From NCBI RefSeq assembly GCF_001953865.1, contig NZ_MQUQ01000022.1, forward strand, positions 1-64,000: a stretch of 64,000 bases of DNA, in the 5' to 3' direction. The notes under the pieces were generated by a model that was given only the letters and a program-made list of their open reading frames with translations, was not told the DNA's origin and did no database searches. How positions within the stretch are numbered: position 1 is the stretch's first letter; every line of letters starts with the position of its first letter. This document shows positions 51,147 through 60,200 of the stretch, piece by piece. Source of the stretch: Amycolatopsis coloradensis (GTDB lineage: Bacteria > Actinomycetota > Actinomycetes > Mycobacteriales > Pseudonocardiaceae). Both the position numbers and the translations under genes were made by a program.

Positions 51147-52763
51147 CTACTTCTTGGTGAGGTTCACTTCCAGGCTGTTCCCGTCACCCGACGCCAGCGC
51201 GCTGATCATCGGGGTGAGCAGGCCGCAGCCGCGGAACTGCGGCAGCCTGTACTCCGCCGTCAGCTTGCCGCCCTTCATCGGGTTGAACCCGTGCGACGAA
51301 ACCAGCGGGATGTCGGCGGGCTGAGCCGTCTTGCACGTCGAACTCGCCAGGATCGGGAATCCGAACAGCCGCACCGTGAGCAGTTTGACGTCAGCCATCG
51401 CGGCGGCCTTGACCGCGCCGGCGTTGACGATGCCCGTCACGTCGCCGACCTGGTTGATCTTCACCGTCGCCGAGGCGGGGAAGAAGCCGAGGAAGCGGAA
51501 CTGCACCGAAGACGGCGGCAGCGACAGCTGACCGGTGAACTTGCCCGACTGGGCGTTCAGTTTCGCGGTGAACTCACCCGGTCCCAGCGGCAGCTTGGCG
51601 TTCAGCCCCGCGATGGTGGTCTTGCCCTTGACACCGTAGACGATGGTGGTGTCACCCGGCGGCTGCGTCGTGGTCGGCGCGGTGGTCGGGCTCGTCGGCT
51701 GGGTCGTCGGGGTCGGTTCCGTGGTGGGTGTCGTCGGCGTGGTCGTCGGCGTCGGCTCCGTGGTCGGAGTGGTCGGCGTCGTTGTCGGCGTCGGCTCCGT
51801 TGTGGGCGTGGTGGGCGTTGTGGGCGTCGTCGTCGGAGTCGGCTCGGTCGTCGGGGTGGTCGGCGTGGTCGTCGGCGTCGGCTCCGTGGTCGGCGTCGTG
51901 GGAGTGGTCGGCGTCGTCGGAGTTGGCTCAGTGGTCGGCGTGGTGGGCGTCGTCGGGGTGGTCGGAGTCGGCTCCGTGGTCGGAGTGGTCGGAGTGGTCG
52001 GAGTGGTCGGAGTGGTCGGCGTCGTTGTCGGCGTCGGCTCCGTGGTGGGCGTCGTCGGCGTGGTGGGGGTGGTCGGCGTAGTGGGTGTGGTCGGAGTCGT
52101 GGGCGTGGTCGGGGTGGTCGGCGTCGTCGTGCCACCGCCGGCGGGCTTGATCTCGAACGTCCCCAGCTGCTGATTCTGTCCCGGCTGGACGACGCAGTCC
52201 GACGTGAACGTGCCGAGGTCGGTCGGCTGCCCCTGCGCGTTCTTCGGGGTCATCGTGGTGCTGAAGTTCCCCACCGTCACCGAAGCGGTGCCAGGGCTCG
52301 GGAACGTGACGGCGGGCGCCTTACCGCTGGTCTTGACATGGAAGTCGCCCGACTCCGGTACCGGCGTGACCGGGATGACCAGCGGCAGCCCGAGGTTCAG
52401 CGTCTTGTCGACCGGATACTTCAGCACCGCGGCGGCCTTCGCGCTGCCCTCGATGGTGGTGGCGCCGACGAGGGTGAGTCCCGCGGTCGCGTCCGCCGGA
52501 ACGGTGACGTCGACGTCGAACGTGATCGGGGTGGAGGTCTTCCCGGCCACGGCGTCGTCCGGCAGGACGGTGTCGATCTTCACGACCAGGGTCTGGTCGC
52601 CGATCAGCGGGAACGGGCAGGTGTACTTCAACGTCAGCGACGCCGGCGCCGCCTCGCTCATACCCGCGCCGGCGATACCCAGGGTGGCCGCGACGGCGGC
52701 CACCGTACCGGCGGCCAAGGCCTGCACGGATCTCTTCGACTTCAGTTTCTGTGGGAACTTCAC
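51147..52763 (-). CDS. Secreted DUF6801-like protein with long Thr-Pro repeat
   Basis: A 538-residue paralogue of the proteins at 28173-29288 and 29352-30581. A signal peptide (about 1-38, basic KLKSKRS) leads to the N domain (LTLKYTCPFPLIGDQTLVVK, Cys in FTSDCVVQPGQ). A linker of about 155 residues is made of TPT/TPTT units with interspersed EPTPTTT (DNA 51659-52135). The C domain ends GCGLL and GDGNSLEVNLTKK. GTG at 52763 is chosen because GGGAG lies eight bases before it; longer starts to 52802 lack a site. The linker is probably O-mannosylated and extends the C domain out of the envelope. Confidence 0.75.
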   Translation of the reverse strand: MKFPQKLKSKRSVQALAAGTVAAVAATLGIAGAGMSEAAPASLTLKYTCPFPLIGDQTLVVKIDTVLPDDAVAGKTSTPITFDVDVTVPADATAGLTLVGATTIEGSAKAAAVLKYPVDKTLNLGLPLVIPVTPVPESGDFHVKTSGKAPAVTFPSPGTASVTVGNFSTTMTPKNAQGQPTDLGTFTSDCVVQPGQNQQLGTFEIKPAGGGTTTPTTPTTPTTPTTPTTPTTPTTPTTPTTEPTPTTTPTTPTTPTTPTTPTTEPTPTTPTTPTTPTTEPTPTTPTTPTTPTTEPTPTTTPTTPTTEPTPTTTPTTPTTPTTEPTPTTTPTTPTTEPTPTTTPTTPTTEPTPTTQPTSPTTAPTTTQPPGDTTIVYGVKGKTTIAGLNAKLPLGPGEFTAKLNAQSGKFTGQLSLPPSSVQFRFLGFFPASATVKINQVGDVTGIVNAGAVKAAAMADVKLLTVRLFGFPILASSTCKTAQPADIPLVSSHGFNPMKGGKLTAEYRLPQFRGCGLLTPMISALASGDGNSLEVNLTKK

Positions 52764-53099
52764 AACGGTCACTCCCGGGGAATCGGAGAAATTGCGTGAC
52801 ACGGCCGAAACGGCGCCGTCACGAAAGCGGTAAATTACCTCTGCCCACCCGCACCGGCAAGGACACCGAATCCGTCACCTTTTCTTTGTCATCCGCATGC
52901 GGTCACGGGTGGAATTCACTGGCATCGGGGCCCGCGCGAAACCACTTCTGTCACCTTCGTCAGCGAAAGGGAACGACAAACTGTCACCTGCGCGTTCTTG
53001 TGACGCGTATGAGGAGGACGGCGCCCGGAATTGTCACGCGCGTCCGAAGTCCGTGCCCGTTCATTGCGGCCGTGCCGAAATCCCCGCTACGTTCGGCCA
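52764..53099. other. Divergent intergenic region with a leaderless ABC promoter
   Basis: 336 bases between the secreted-protein gene and the ABC exporter. TACGTT (53088-53093) is a clear -10 six bases before the ATG at 53100, with TTGCGG (53064-53069) 18 bases upstream. The ABC gene is therefore probably transcribed from its own start codon. No other feature is seen. Confidence 0.5.
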
Positions 53100-54044
53100 A
53101 TGGAGCAGGCTGCCATCGAGGTGACCGGCCTCGCCAAGCACTACGGTGAGGTGACCGCACTCGCCGGCGTCAGTCTCCGTGTCGGCCGTGGCACCGTGCT
53201 CGCGGTGCTCGGCCACAACGGCGCCGGGAAGACGACGCTCATCGACATCCTCAGCACGCGGGTGAAACCGAGCGGCGGCAGCGCCAAGGTCTGCGGTTTC
53301 GACGTCGTCCGCGCCGGGCATCACGTCCGGCGGCGGATCGGGGTCACCGGCCAGTTCGCGGCGGTCGACGACGCGCTCTCCGGCCGCGGCAACCTCGAAC
53401 TCGTCGCACGGCTGCTGGGCGCGAACCGCCGCCAGGCCAGGGCCCGCGCGGCCGAACTGCTCGCCATGTTCGGCCTCGACGACGCGGCGGACCGGCCCGC
53501 GCGCACGTACTCCGGCGGGATGCGGCGGCGGCTCGATCTCGCCGCCGGTCTCGTCGGCTCCCCCGACGTCCTTTTCCTGGACGAGCCGACGACCGGCCTC
53601 GACCCGGTCAGCCGCGCGGGGCTCTGGGACGGCGTCGAACGGCTCGCCGCCCAGGGCACCACGGTCGTGCTCACCACGCAGTACCTCGAGGAGGCGGACA
53701 GGCTGGCCGATCACGTCATCGTGCTGGGACTGGGGCACGTCACGGTTTCCGGGCGGCCGTCGGAACTGAAGGCCCGGCTCGGGGAACGGACCGCCACGCT
53801 GACCTTCGGCACCGACCTCGCCGCCCACCGGGCACTGGCCGCACTGCACCGGCTCGGCATGACCTGCACGACGTCGGCCTCCGGGCTGGTGCTCGGTGTC
53901 GCGCTGTCCGGGCCCTCCGACATCACGGTGCTGGTCCGCGCACTCGACACGGCGGGCGCGCCGGTGAAGGACCTCACCGTCGCCGAGCCGACGCTCGACG
54001 ACGTCTACCTTTCCCTGCACCGGAATCCGGTGGTCTCATCATGA
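53100..54044 (+). CDS. ABC transporter ATP-binding protein (DrrA-like)
   Basis: A 314-residue ATPase. Walker A GHNGAGKTT, signature YSGGMRRRLDLA, Walker B DVLFLDEPTTGLDP, and a C-terminal regulatory extension (about 225-314) as in DrrA/daunorubicin-resistance ATPases. No Shine-Dalgarno is visible; a -10 TACGTT six bases upstream suggests leaderless translation. It overlaps the permease gene (ATGA). Confidence 0.92.
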   Translation: MEQAAIEVTGLAKHYGEVTALAGVSLRVGRGTVLAVLGHNGAGKTTLIDILSTRVKPSGGSAKVCGFDVVRAGHHVRRRIGVTGQFAAVDDALSGRGNLELVARLLGANRRQARARAAELLAMFGLDDAADRPARTYSGGMRRRLDLAAGLVGSPDVLFLDEPTTGLDPVSRAGLWDGVERLAAQGTTVVLTTQYLEEADRLADHVIVLGLGHVTVSGRPSELKARLGERTATLTFGTDLAAHRALAALHRLGMTCTTSASGLVLGVALSGPSDITVLVRALDTAGAPVKDLTVAEPTLDDVYLSLHRNPVVSS

Positions 54045-54892
54045 CCGAAGCACGGCACCGCGCGCCTTCACCGGTTCTCCTGACCGATCCGGCTTCGTGG
54101 CCGCCGAGTACTTTCGCCACCCAGGTCCGCGTCCTCGCCGGGCGCTCGCTGAAAACCGCGTTCGGCGACCGGCGGCTGGTGTTCTTCGGTCTCCTGCAAC
54201 CGATCGTGCTGCTTCTGTTGTTCAGCCAGGTCTTCAACGGCGTCAGCACGCTGCCCGGTGTCGCGGCCTACCAGGGATACGTGAACTTCCTCGTCCCGGC
54301 GACACTGGTGAACATCGCGATGACCACGGCGATGAGTTCGGGCGCCGGTCTGCTCGCGGAGATCTACAGTGGCTTCACCGGCCGCCTTCGCTGCATGCCC
54401 ATCAGCCTTTCGGCCGTCCTGGTGGCCCGCACCATCTCCGACTCCGCCCGGCTCGCGGTGCAACTGCTGGTGACGGCGCTCGCCAGCGTGCTGCTGCTCG
54501 GTTTCCGGCCGACCGGCGGGATTTTCGGTGTCACCGCGGCACTTCTGCTCACTCTCGTCGTGGGCTGGTGCCTGAGCTGGATCTTCGTCGCCATCACGAC
54601 CTGGCTGCGCAAGGCCGAGACCTTGCAGATGGCGTCCTTCGTGGTCATGTTCCCGCTGATGTTCTCCTCCAGCGCCTACATGCCGCTCGAGACCATGCCG
54701 ACCTGGCTGCGGGTGGTCTCGGCGATCAACCCGCTGACCTACGCGATCGACGCGACCAGGGCGCTCGCGCTGGGACGGCCGTCGGGCTGGTCGATCCCCG
54801 TGTCGCTCGGGATCGCGGCCGTGGCGGCGCTGGCGGGCGGGTGGATCTCGGCGAGGACGTTCCGGTCGCCGCGGGAAGCCCCGCCACGGTGA
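54041..54892 (+). CDS. ABC-2 type permease (DrrB-like)
   Basis: A 283-residue membrane protein with six predicted helices and the ABC-2 pattern: FLVPATLVNIAMTTAMSSGA, LRCMPISLSAVLVARTISD, and FSSSAYMPLETMPTWLRVVS before TM6. With the overlapping ATPase it forms an exporter of the drug/lipid type. The cargo is unknown. A 31-bp-stem hairpin 55 bases downstream ends the unit. Confidence 0.9.
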   Translation: MTEARHRAPSPVLLTDPASWPPSTFATQVRVLAGRSLKTAFGDRRLVFFGLLQPIVLLLLFSQVFNGVSTLPGVAAYQGYVNFLVPATLVNIAMTTAMSSGAGLLAEIYSGFTGRLRCMPISLSAVLVARTISDSARLAVQLLVTALASVLLLGFRPTGGIFGVTAALLLTLVVGWCLSWIFVAITTWLRKAETLQMASFVVMFPLMFSSSAYMPLETMPTWLRVVSAINPLTYAIDATRALALGRPSGWSIPVSLGIAAVAALAGGWISARTFRSPREAPPR

Positions 54893-54947
54893 GATGCCGC
54901 ACGCATCCAGGCAGCGATCACATCGACGATGTGCGCCTTTAGTCGTG

Positions 54948-55012
54948 GGGCAGCGCGTGAAGGCCTCCTTCCCTCGGCTGAGCCGAGGGAAGGAGGCCTT
55001 CACGCGCTGCCC
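54948..55012. terminator. 31-bp perfect palindrome between convergent genes
   Basis: Perfect inverted repeat (54948-54978 with 54982-55012, loop TGA) whose arm reads GGGCAGCGCGTGAAGGCCTC then CTTCCCTCGGC. It lies between the ABC-2 permease and the convergent glycosyltransferase, ten bases from the latter's stop. The core GTGAAGGCCTCCTTCCCT also occurs at 40703-40744. It is probably a bidirectional terminator and also a member of a repeat family. Confidence 0.75.
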
Positions 55013-55021
55013 GGGACGGTC

Positions 55022-56155
55022 CTAGCGTGGCAGGGACTCCAGGTGGTCCGCGGCGGCCACCACTCCCCCGGCCGCCTCGAACGAAGCCCGCACCCGCGCG
55101 GCCGCCGCGGCGTAGGCGGGCTCGGTGAGGACTTCGGTGACCGTGCCGCGGATGTCCGCCGCCTTCACTCGGTCGAAGCGCAGCCGCAATCCGGCCCCGG
55201 CGGCCTCGACCTGCTGAGCCAGCATCGACTGGTCGTCCCGGATCGGCGCGATCACCAGCGGCAGCCCGGACGCGAGGGTCTCGCTGACGGTGTTGTGCCC
55301 GCCGTGGCAGATCACCGCCGCCGCCTTCCGCACCACTTCCACCTGCGGGATCCGCCTGACAATGAGCACTTCCTCGCTGAGCAGTTCGCCGCATGCGTCG
55401 ACGACCAGGCCTTGGACCTCGGGCATCCCGGCGAGGGCGTCGACGCATTCGGCCAGGAAGCGGCGGCCGAGAGCGGCGTTGGCGGTGCCGAGGGTGGCGA
55501 GGACGAGCGGGCGGCCGTCGAGCCGGTCCCACGAGAAACCCACCGGGGGCGCGGGAGCCAGCGCCGGGCCGACGAACCGGACAGCACCGGCGTCGGCGAT
55601 CGGTCCGGTCAGCGACACGGTGGTGAAAGCGAGGACGAGGTCCGGGGAAAACCGCAGGTCGCCGCAGGACACCTTGTGCCGTGTCCGGAGGTCTTCCTGC
55701 AGCCGGCCGACCCAGGCGGCGATCTTCGGCATGGCGCCGAGCGGATCGCCGAGTTCGGTCGACGTCGACGCCGAGGTCGCCCACGGCAGACCGCGGCGGC
55801 TCGCCACCAGGGCGCCCGCGAAGGCCTGTTGGTCGGCGACGACGACGTCGGGCCGGAAGGCGGCCGCCGCTCTCTCGACCCCGGGGACCATCGCGTCCGC
55901 GAGTGGCACCAGATACCGTTCCCACAGGAACTTCAGCGCCGCGAAGCCGCGCAGGCCCTCGGGGCGACGCTCCACGGCGAACTCCAGCGCGTCTCCCGCC
56001 GCGTACACCCGGCCCGCCCTCGTCAGCTCCGACGTCGTGGGTTCCGGACCGCACCAGGCGACGTCGTGACCGCGGCGCAGGAGTTCGGCGGCCACCGCGC
56101 GCAGCGGCGCCACATGCCCGGTGAGCGGCGGGACGACCAGCAGGAACCGGCTCAT
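55022..56155 (-). CDS. UGT/MGT-type glycosyltransferase
   Basis: A 377-residue GT-B enzyme. The N-terminal loop is VVPPLTGHVAPLRAVAAELL; the C-terminal donor motif is CHGGHNTVSETLASGLPLV followed by APIRDDQSMLAQQVE. It is the last gene of lipid locus 2. ATG overlaps the hydrolase stop (ATGA), so it is co-translated with the synthase genes upstream and probably attaches a sugar to their lipid product. Macrolide-type MGTs look similar, so the acceptor class rests on context. Confidence 0.87.
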   Translation of the reverse strand: MSRFLLVVPPLTGHVAPLRAVAAELLRRGHDVAWCGPEPTTSELTRAGRVYAAGDALEFAVERRPEGLRGFAALKFLWERYLVPLADAMVPGVERAAAAFRPDVVVADQQAFAGALVASRRGLPWATSASTSTELGDPLGAMPKIAAWVGRLQEDLRTRHKVSCGDLRFSPDLVLAFTTVSLTGPIADAGAVRFVGPALAPAPPVGFSWDRLDGRPLVLATLGTANAALGRRFLAECVDALAGMPEVQGLVVDACGELLSEEVLIVRRIPQVEVVRKAAAVICHGGHNTVSETLASGLPLVIAPIRDDQSMLAQQVEAAGAGLRLRFDRVKAADIRGTVTEVLTEPAYAAAAARVRASFEAAGGVVAAADHLESLPR

Positions 56156-56937
56156 CCGCGCGGCCTCCCGTGCCGGGAGATCCAGTTCAGCAGCAGCTCC
56201 CGCACTTCCCGGTGCTGCTCGACGAGCACCGAATGCCCCTGGCCTTCGAACACGTGCAACTCGCCGCGCGGCAACAAGGAAGTCAGCGCGTCGAGATCGT
56301 CGGCCTGGTAGCCGTGACTGCCCAAAATGGACAATACGGGGCAGTCGATCCCCGCCACCTGGTCCAGGGTCAGCAACGGGCCGAGCGGGACCTCCTCGGC
56401 CATCGTCGTGGACATGATCCGCTCGGCCGCCATTCTCGCCAGCCGCCGGTGATGGGCGCTGTAGTTGGCCTCGATCCAGTCGAAGCTCTCCTCGACCTTC
56501 AAAAACCGCACGGTGTGCTCGAGGATCTGCGCCATCTTGTCCGCCCACAGTTCGGTGGCGGGCTCCGACTCGATGCACACGATGCTGCGCACGCGCTCCG
56601 GTTTCGCCACCGCGTAGCTGTACGCGAGGGTGCCGCCGAAACTGTTGCCCACCAGGTGCACCGGCCGATCGAGGTCGAGCTGGGCCAGCAGGTCGTCAAG
56701 GTCGGCGATGAAGTCCGCGATCGTGTACCCGCGCTCGGGACGTTCGGTCTTGCCGTGCCCGCGCAGGTCGTAGCTGACCACGTCCACGCCGGCGGCGGCG
56801 ACCGGCGGGGCCAGCGTGAGGTAGAAGCTCGCCAGGCTGTCCGTGCCCATGCCGTGCAGGAACACCACGGTCTCGGTACCCCCGCCGGGCACGAGGTGCA
56901 CGTTCGTGCGCAGCCCGTTGACGGTCATCGTCGGCAC
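56152..56937 (-). CDS. Alpha/beta hydrolase (probable lipid-releasing esterase)
   Basis: A 261-residue hydrolase with FLHGMGTDSLASF, the nucleophile in VGNSFGGTLA and the His in GQGHSVLVEQ. No signal peptide. GTG 56937 or ATG 56928 may be the start. It lies four bases after the free ACP gene. Because the synthase subunits in the window lack a thioesterase domain, this enzyme may release the finished chain from the ACP; this is inferred from position only. Confidence 0.8.
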   Translation of the reverse strand: MPTMTVNGLRTNVHLVPGGGTETVVFLHGMGTDSLASFYLTLAPPVAAAGVDVVSYDLRGHGKTERPERGYTIADFIADLDDLLAQLDLDRPVHLVGNSFGGTLAYSYAVAKPERVRSIVCIESEPATELWADKMAQILEHTVRFLKVEESFDWIEANYSAHHRRLARMAAERIMSTTMAEEVPLGPLLTLDQVAGIDCPVLSILGSHGYQADDLDALTSLLPRGELHVFEGQGHSVLVEQHREVRELLLNWISRHGRPRG

Positions 56938-56941
56938 CGCC

Positions 56942-57241
56942 TCAGCCCCGTTCGCCGAGGCGGGCGGCCACGTAGTCGGCGATGTCGCCGACCCGCAGTT
57001 CGATCACGTCGTCGAGATCCTTCTCCGCCAGGAACTCCGCGAGGTTGACGTGCGCGCCGAAGAACTCGGCGAGGATGCTCGCGAACGTCACCAGGTCGAT
57101 GCTCTCCAGCTGGAGATCCTCGTGGAAGGTGGTCCGCGGGGTGATCTCGATGCCGAGGACGTCGACGTCCCCCACCAGTTCTCTCAGCAATTCGGCCACG
57201 GTGCCGAAGACCGACGCCGGGCTCTGCTGTTCGATCGTCAT
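56942..57241 (-). CDS. Free-standing acyl carrier protein
   Basis: A 99-residue ACP with probable phosphopantetheine Ser47 in DLQLESIDLVTF, preceded by Glu and followed by Ile-Asp instead of the classic Asp-Ser-Leu. Four-helix layout and acidic charge fit an ACP. AAGGAG precedes the ATG, 14 bases after the synthase gene stop. It probably receives or carries the chain made by the large synthases. Confidence 0.85.
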   Translation of the reverse strand: MTIEQQSPASVFGTVAELLRELVGDVDVLGIEITPRTTFHEDLQLESIDLVTFASILAEFFGAHVNLAEFLAEKDLDDVIELRVGDIADYVAARLGERG

Positions 57242-57255
57242 GCCTGCTCCTTTTC

Positions 57256-60200
57256 CTACCCGCGGTTCCAGGCCACCACGTGCCCCGGTATCCCGGCGAA
57301 CTCCACCCCGGTGCCGACCTCCTCGGTCAGCCCCGCCAAATCGCCCTCGGCCCGGACCGCGATCCGAGGCGGCGTCGCGCCCTGTTCCCGGACGAGGGAC
57401 ACAGCCACCTCTCCGGTGGACGCGACGGCCACCGCCAGCGGCGGCAGTTCCCGGCCGTGGACCCCGGTCACCGTCGTACCGTCGGCGCTGACCCGGATCT
57501 CCGCCGGGTAAACGCCATCCAGCCCGAGTCGCGCGCGCACGGCGTCCTTGATCGCGATCCGTTCCAGCAGCCAGCCGCGTTGCCGCCGGGGCGCGCAGGC
57601 GGCGAATTCGGCGCGTTCCGCCGAACCGAGGTGGACGCCGGCGTAGATGTCACGCGCGGCCGGGCTCGGCCACCGGTCGGTCACCAGCGTCCAACCACCG
57701 GGATGGTCCTCGGAAAGCCGGTGCCGGTCGGGAAAGGCATAGACCCGGTGAGCGGGGCGGTCGCACGGGAACCTGATGTCCCGCCACTGCTCGATCCGGG
57801 CCAGCACGGCGCCGTCCCGCACCAGTTCGGCGTCCATCTCCAGCACGTCCGGACGCGGCAGCCGGACCCTGACCACACAGTGGAGCGCCGTGCCCGGCGC
57901 CGGTTCCGGGCCGTACCAGGTGATCCGGCCCATCGACGTCGGGAACGCCAGCAGCGCGTCCGCCTTGGTGGCCATCAGCCAGCAGCCCAGCAGTTGTCCG
58001 ACGTTGTCCAGCAGCGCACCGGGCGCGGTCGGCACGACGAGGTCGCCGCGGATGTGCCGTTCGCCGAGCCCGGTGAGCCTGGCGAGCCCCTGGTACGCGG
58101 GGCCGTGGAACATCTCGCGGCGCGAGTAGATCTCGGCGGCGCTCAGCGGGGGCGCGGTTTCCGGTCCCGGCAGCGGGGACGGCCGGGGTGCCGTGGGATA
58201 CCGCGGCGCCAGCTGGACGTCCATACTGGCGTGTGGTCCGATTTGGACACTGATCCGGTCACCCTCACGGGTCATCGAAAGCGGCACGCGTCGCGCCGGG
58301 GCGGCGATCAGCCACCGGGAGAACGCCGCGTTGCTCACGCCGGTCGCGATCATTCCCGGCCGGGCCCGTTCCGCCGCCCGGCAGGCAAGGTCGACCAGCG
58401 TCGTCGCGGGAACGGTGGGACGGAAGTCCGCATCGTCGGGCCAGTCCTGGCGCTGGCGGAAGAACCGGTGATCCACCAGATACGGCATCGCGGTGAGCGA
58501 GACGTCCACAGTGGACTTGTCGGTGCGCCGGGCGGCCGCGTTGGCGACGCTCGCGGCGGCCTGCCTGGTCTCGGCGAGCAGCGCGGTGAACTCCGCGACG
58601 ATCGCGTCCGGCACGCCGTCGACCAGCTCGGGAACCGTGCCGTCGAACATGCCCTTGGCGTCGCCGTCGACAGCGAGCAGCGTGCCGGTCGTGTCGATCC
58701 GGGTCCGGCGTGGCTCCAGCGCGTCGAACGCGGGCGAACCACCCTCCACCCAGACCGCGGTGGCCACCCGGCGCAACTGGGCGAGGCCTGGCCTCGTACC
58801 GGACGACGCCGCGATGACCAGATGCGGCCGGTCCCCCAGGGTGTCGGCCACGAACGAACCGACCTGACCGGCGCCAGCCTGCACGAAAACACGGGCGCCG
58901 TCGGCGTGGAGCGCGTCGACGAGTTCCCGGAACCGGACCTTGCGCACCAGGTGGGCAAGGTACAGCTCACGGACCTCCACCGGATCCGCCGGATACGGCC
59001 GGGCCGTGGTCGCCGACCAGACCGGGATCCGCGGCGCCTTCAGGTCCAGTTCCGCCGCGAGCCGGGTGAACGGGCCGAGGCGGGAGCGCATCAGCGGGGT
59101 GTGGAACCCGGACCGGAACGGCAGTGTCCGCGCGACGACACCGTGCTGGACGCACAGGCGGGCGAGCCGGGCCGCGGCCGCCGGGTCACCGCAGACGATC
59201 GTCTGGCGGGGCGCGTTCTCGTGGGAGATCATCAGCTCCGGCTCGGCTGCGAGCAGCGCGGACGCCCGTTCCGCCGAACATCCGAGTACCAGGAACTCGG
59301 CGTCGGGCAGGGTGAATCCCCGCGGCCAGTAGCGGCTCAACATGTCCTCTGTGGACTGTCCTGGGTACATCCCGGCCGCCTGCATCGCGGTCCATTCGCC
59401 GACGCTGTGCCCGGCGAGCAGATCCGGGGTGATGGCGAGCCGCCGTAGCGCGGTGTCGAGCAGTAATCCGACCTGGGACACACTCGACGCGCGGGACAGG
59501 ACACTCGTCGTCGACCACTCTGGCCGCTCCAGCCCGAAGTGCCGGGCGACGTCGGCACAGCGCGGTTCCGCGTCCGCCTCCAGCCCCGGGTAGACGAACG
59601 CGGTCTTCGCGCCTTCCTGCTCCAGCAAAGGCGCCGTACTGCACCAGATGTCGTTGGGCCCGTGCCAGGACTTGCCTTCCGCGGCGACCTTGGCGAGTAC
59701 CCTCCGCGCGACTTCGAGCCGTTTCCCGGTCGGTCCGACGATCCCGATCCGGCACGGGCCTCGTCCGCCGGATTCCGGGTCCGGGCGGTCGAGCAGGACG
59801 CGCAATCCGTCCGGAGTGGACGCCGCGAGCAGCAGAACCTGCTCGGGCTCCTCGGACACCTTGGCCCGGCGCGGCCGCGTGGGTGCCGGGTCGGCCTCCT
59901 CCAGCACCACGTGCGCGTTGACACCGCCGAAACCGAAGGCGTTGACCGCCGCCCGGCGTGGCACGTCACCGGCGAACCAGCGCTCGGCAGTGGCCAAGGT
60001 CCGGAACCGGGTCTTGTCCAGGAGCGGGTTCGGATCGGCGCAGTTCAGGGTCGGCGGCAGGACGGCGTGATGCAACGCGAGCGCGGCCTTGACCAGTCCG
60101 GCGGCACCGGCGGTGGGCATGGTGTGCCCGATCATCGCCTTGACCGCGCCGATCGCGGCCCGGGGTCCCTCCGGCGGGCCGAACACCTCGGCGAGCGTCG

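Noticed and set aside
51659..52135. Possible intergenic tandem repeat or origin
   Set aside because: The repeat is in frame within a secreted protein gene and encodes a Thr-Pro linker.
51138..52799. 553-codon Arg/Gly-rich plus-strand frame
   Set aside because: It mirrors the Thr-Pro repeat of the secreted protein; its low-complexity RRGRR pattern comes from the antisense of ACC/CCG codons.
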